Source: Desmodus rotundus (lineage: Eukaryota; Chordata; Mammalia; Chiroptera; Phyllostomidae). From it: DNA of 64,000 bases. Shown in pieces: positions 61,570 to 64,000 of this stretch. Both the position numbers and the translations under genes were made by a program. The notes under the pieces are model-generated. The model was not told the origin of the DNA. It saw nothing but the letters and a program-made list of their open reading frames with translations, and ran no database searches. The stretch is taken from the NCBI RefSeq assembly GCF_022682495.2, contig NC_071391.1, positions 38,974,498-39,038,497 on the forward strand, in the 5' to 3' direction. Position 1 is the first letter of the stretch, and the number at the start of each line of letters is the position of its first letter.

Positions 61570-63500
61570 GTTCCCAGACAAAAAGCAGTTTTTTTCAACA
61601 AATCATTCTGAGATGACTAGATAGTCACATGCAAAAAAGTAAAATTGTACCCTACCTTGCACAATATATAAAAATTAACTAAAAATGGATCATTAGTCTA
61701 AATGTAAATGCTAATGCTTTAAACTGTTAAAATAAAATATAAGAGCAAATCTTTGTGACCTTGGGTTAGTCTATGGTTTCCAGATATGACACCAAAATCA
61801 CAAGCAACAAGAGAAAAAATAGATGAATAGTTATTTCATCGAAATTAAAAAATGTTTTGATGCAAACAATAATACCATCAAGAAAGTGATGGTAATACCA
61901 CAGAATGGAAGAAAATACTTGCAAATCATGTATCTGATAAGGGACATGTTTCCAGATATATAAAGAGCTCTTATAATTCAATAAAAGGACAACTAATTTT
62001 TTTTTAATGGGCAAAGGATTTAAGTAGACATTTCTTCAAAGAATATATATGAGGAGTTAATAAGCACATGGAAAGATGCTCAACATAATTAGTCATTAGG
62101 AAAATGCAAATCAAAATGATAATGAGATTTACATTTTATGTCCACTGGAATAGTTATACTAAAAAAGATGAGCAATAACAATGTGGAGGACTTGCAATCC
62201 TCAGCAAAACGATACAGCCACTTAGGAGTAACAGTTTGGCAGTTCTTTAAAAAGTTCAACATAGTTACCATATGGACCAGCAGTTCCACTGTTAGGTATA
62301 TAGCAAAGAGAAATGAAAATACAGTTCTGTCCAGAAAGTATCCAGCCATGTAATATGAAAAAGAGACATTCATTGAAGAAGATACAAGATACAAGAAACA
62401 TTGTACACAGGACAATGACGCTTTGGTTCCCTTCATGGTAGGCACCTTGGGACCTCACACAGTTCTCCCAGTTGCCATCAGCTGCCCAGTTGTATTTTCT
62501 TGAAACTCATTGACAGCCTTAAATGTCTTCCTTTTTAAAGGTGATTTTAGTTTGGGGAAAAGCCAGAAGTCACAGGGCACCAAATCTGGGCTGTAGGGGG
62601 CTGAGTCACCTGGGTAATTTGATGTTTCACAAAAAAACTCTGTGTGAGACGTGATGCATGAGCTGGCATGTTGTCGTGATGAAGCTGCCAATCACCAGTT
62701 GCCCATCGCTGCAGCCTTCTGAATCATCCAAATAGTTTCTGCAGACGAATGTTCAATCTTAATACAAAATTTTTTGCAGTTTTGTTGCTCTACCCAGTCG
62801 ATTTGAATGCGAGGGTCATACAGTACACATGCTCACTCAACGGCATCTACTACCCCCACTGACTAGTACAGTGAACTCATCACAGTTCACACATGCACAT
62901 TCCAGTCCACTCTCCTTGGCTGCCAGGTTACATCGATGCTGCGCAAACCACGCTCATCATATTAACGATGGTTGGACTTATTCCAGACAGACATCGTTTA
63001 TGTCCATACAAAAACTTGTACGTAAGTGTTCAATAACAGCATTTTCATAACAGCCAAAACATGGAAACAACCCAAATGTCCATCAACTGAAGAATGAATA
63101 AACAAAATGTGATGTCTTCATACAATGGAATATTATTCAGCCATAAAAATAAAATACTGATATGTGCTATAATGTGGATGAACCTTGAAAACATTATGCT
63201 AAGTGAAAAAAGCCAGTCACAGAAGACTACGTGCTGTATGATTTCTTTTATAAGACATCTAGAACAAGGAAATCCAGAGACAAGAAGTAGGTTAATGGTT
63301 GCCTAGGACTGTGGTAGGGCGGGTTGGCTGGGAAAGACACAGAGTGAAAAGAGTGACTGCTAGTTAATGGGTACAGGGGCTTTTGGGGGGAATGATGAAA
63401 AAGTTCTAAAATTAACTGCAGGGGTGGTTGTAAAATTCTGTGAATATACTAAAAATTACCGTATTGTAAATCTACAGTATAAGGATTATATTTCAATACA
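61570..63500 (+). mobile_element. L1M relic, sense, interrupted by a mariner
   Basis: ORF2 3' text (aatggatcattagtctaaat, aaagagctcttataattcaa) leads into the L1M 3' region: caacccaaatgtccatcaac, tacaatggaatattattcag and aaccttgaaaacattatgct, ending near aagtgatatttcaataca-like text at 63485-63500. All frames are broken. The segment 62322-62998 is foreign to it. Confidence 0.85.
62322..62998 (-). mobile_element. Mariner DNA transposon, internally deleted, inside the L1M
   Basis: On the minus strand this carries a mariner transposase relic. Near 62820-62705 is helix-turn-helix text (IDWVEQQNCKKFCIKIEHSS, then AETIWMIQKAAAMGNW). It is followed directly by catalytic-domain text: a frameshifted HDNMPAHAS-type block, then YSPDLVPCDFWLFPKLKSPL, whose D is expected to be the third catalytic residue of DD34D. 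The middle third is missing and the frame is shifted, so it is dead. Ends cagttctgtccagaaagtat and, reversed, cgatgtctgtctggaataag are imperfect inverted repeats. TA flanks both ends (62320-62321 and 62999-63000). Its length is 677 bp, against about 1.3 kb for intact mariners. Confidence 0.85.
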
Positions 63501-63504
63501 GTGT

Positions 63505-63725
63505 TACAAAAGAGAGTGGGAAGAAAGAGGAAAGAACAGTAACTGCAAAGGCCCTGGGGCCACATGAGGTGTGTTTGAGGCGAAGAATGGTCACTGCGGC
63601 TGGAGAGTGGGGAATCTGGTGGAGGCCGGCTCACAGAGGGCCTTGATTTTATTCTAAGGCCTATTAAGGGAGTTTGAATTTTAGGCACGCAAAGCCATCC
63701 AGAATGGTCACCTGGTATGTCACCT
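63505..63725 (+). mobile_element. L2 fragment
   Basis: aactgcaaaggccctggggc, aagaatggtcactgcggctg and cacagagggccttgatttta. Confidence 0.6.
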
Positions 63726-63899
63726 GCTAGACCTGTGTCCCTTTGGAGGCCCCAGGCTCTGCCCCCCAGCTGCCTATGCCAGTTCACAAGGCACAGCTCT
63801 CGGGATCGGGTGCTGGCTGTATCACGTGGCCCCTTCAGCTAAAGCACACCTCCCTGAATTCTCAGGGCTTTGTACATGTTTTTGAAAAGTGTGTTCTAT

Positions 63900-63920
63900 A
63901 CACCCCCCCCCCCACACACA
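63900..63920. repeat. poly(C)/(CA)n run
   Basis: A C run followed by cacacaca near the right edge. 63726-64000 holds nothing else recognised. Confidence 0.85.
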
Positions 63921-64000
63921 AAATCCCCATGGAAAATGGGTCATCAAAATAGAAAAATGAGTTTGGTTAATAAGTGGTAAAAATGTGTAAATACCACATA

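Noticed and set aside
57170..64000. A further IRAG1 exon after exon 10
   Set aside because: The expected continuation (APPLTEKEVENVF-like) was not found in any frame up to the window edge.

Overview
The window is mammalian nuclear DNA, most likely from a microbat. It has introns with GT/AG boundaries, MIR, L2, L3/CR1, MaLR and L1M fossils shared by placental mammals, and several copies of a tRNA-derived SINE of the VES type known from bats (sense copies open with ccctggcc..tggctcag; antisense copies end in cagccaggg or ccagggc). L1 3' ends carrying the ttcaattacag motif and a young half-LINE (HAL1) fit the same assignment. I see no bacterial, phage or plasmid content, no operon and no CRISPR array.

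The only protein-coding gene I can support is the 5' part of IRAG1 (also MRVI1 or IRAG, inositol 1,4,5-trisphosphate receptor-associated cGMP-kinase substrate), on the + strand. Ten coding exons run from 22791 to 57169. Their lengths are 198, 101, 71, 174, 78, 53, 45, 618, 79 and 124 nt. They splice in one open frame to about 513 codons, and every donor is GT. The rest of the protein (coiled coil, the RRRVS-type kinase site and the C-terminal membrane anchor of the family) lies beyond the right edge. The family tethers cGMP kinase I-beta to IP3 receptors on the endoplasmic reticulum of smooth muscle and platelets.

Layout. 1-22790 is 5' flank or upstream introns, with no gene recognised: an antisense L1, a MaLR LTR, a Tigger-like MITE next to a hAT fragment, MIRs, L2s and an L3/CR1. 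22791-22988 is the first coding exon. Intron 1 (22989-33127) holds two VES SINEs, CA and GGAT microsatellites, a palindromic MITE and L1 3' ends. Exons 2-8 lie between 33128 and 40551. Intron 9 (42857-57045) is repeat-rich: an older L1 split by a younger 5'-truncated L1, an AT-rich hairpin, three VES SINEs and a 149-bp near-perfect inverted repeat. The intron after exon 10 holds a near full-length HAL1 with a target-site duplication and an L1M relic interrupted by an internally deleted mariner.

There is no new gene system here. The best leads are the long intronic hairpin at 55504-55652, whose few mismatches are all G-U compatible in the IRAG1 sense transcript; the HAL1 with a possible 3' transduction; the mariner inside the L1M; and tandem NAGNAG acceptors at two, possibly three, IRAG1 exons. 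Repeat family names come from recognition of consensus-like text and were not checked by alignment.
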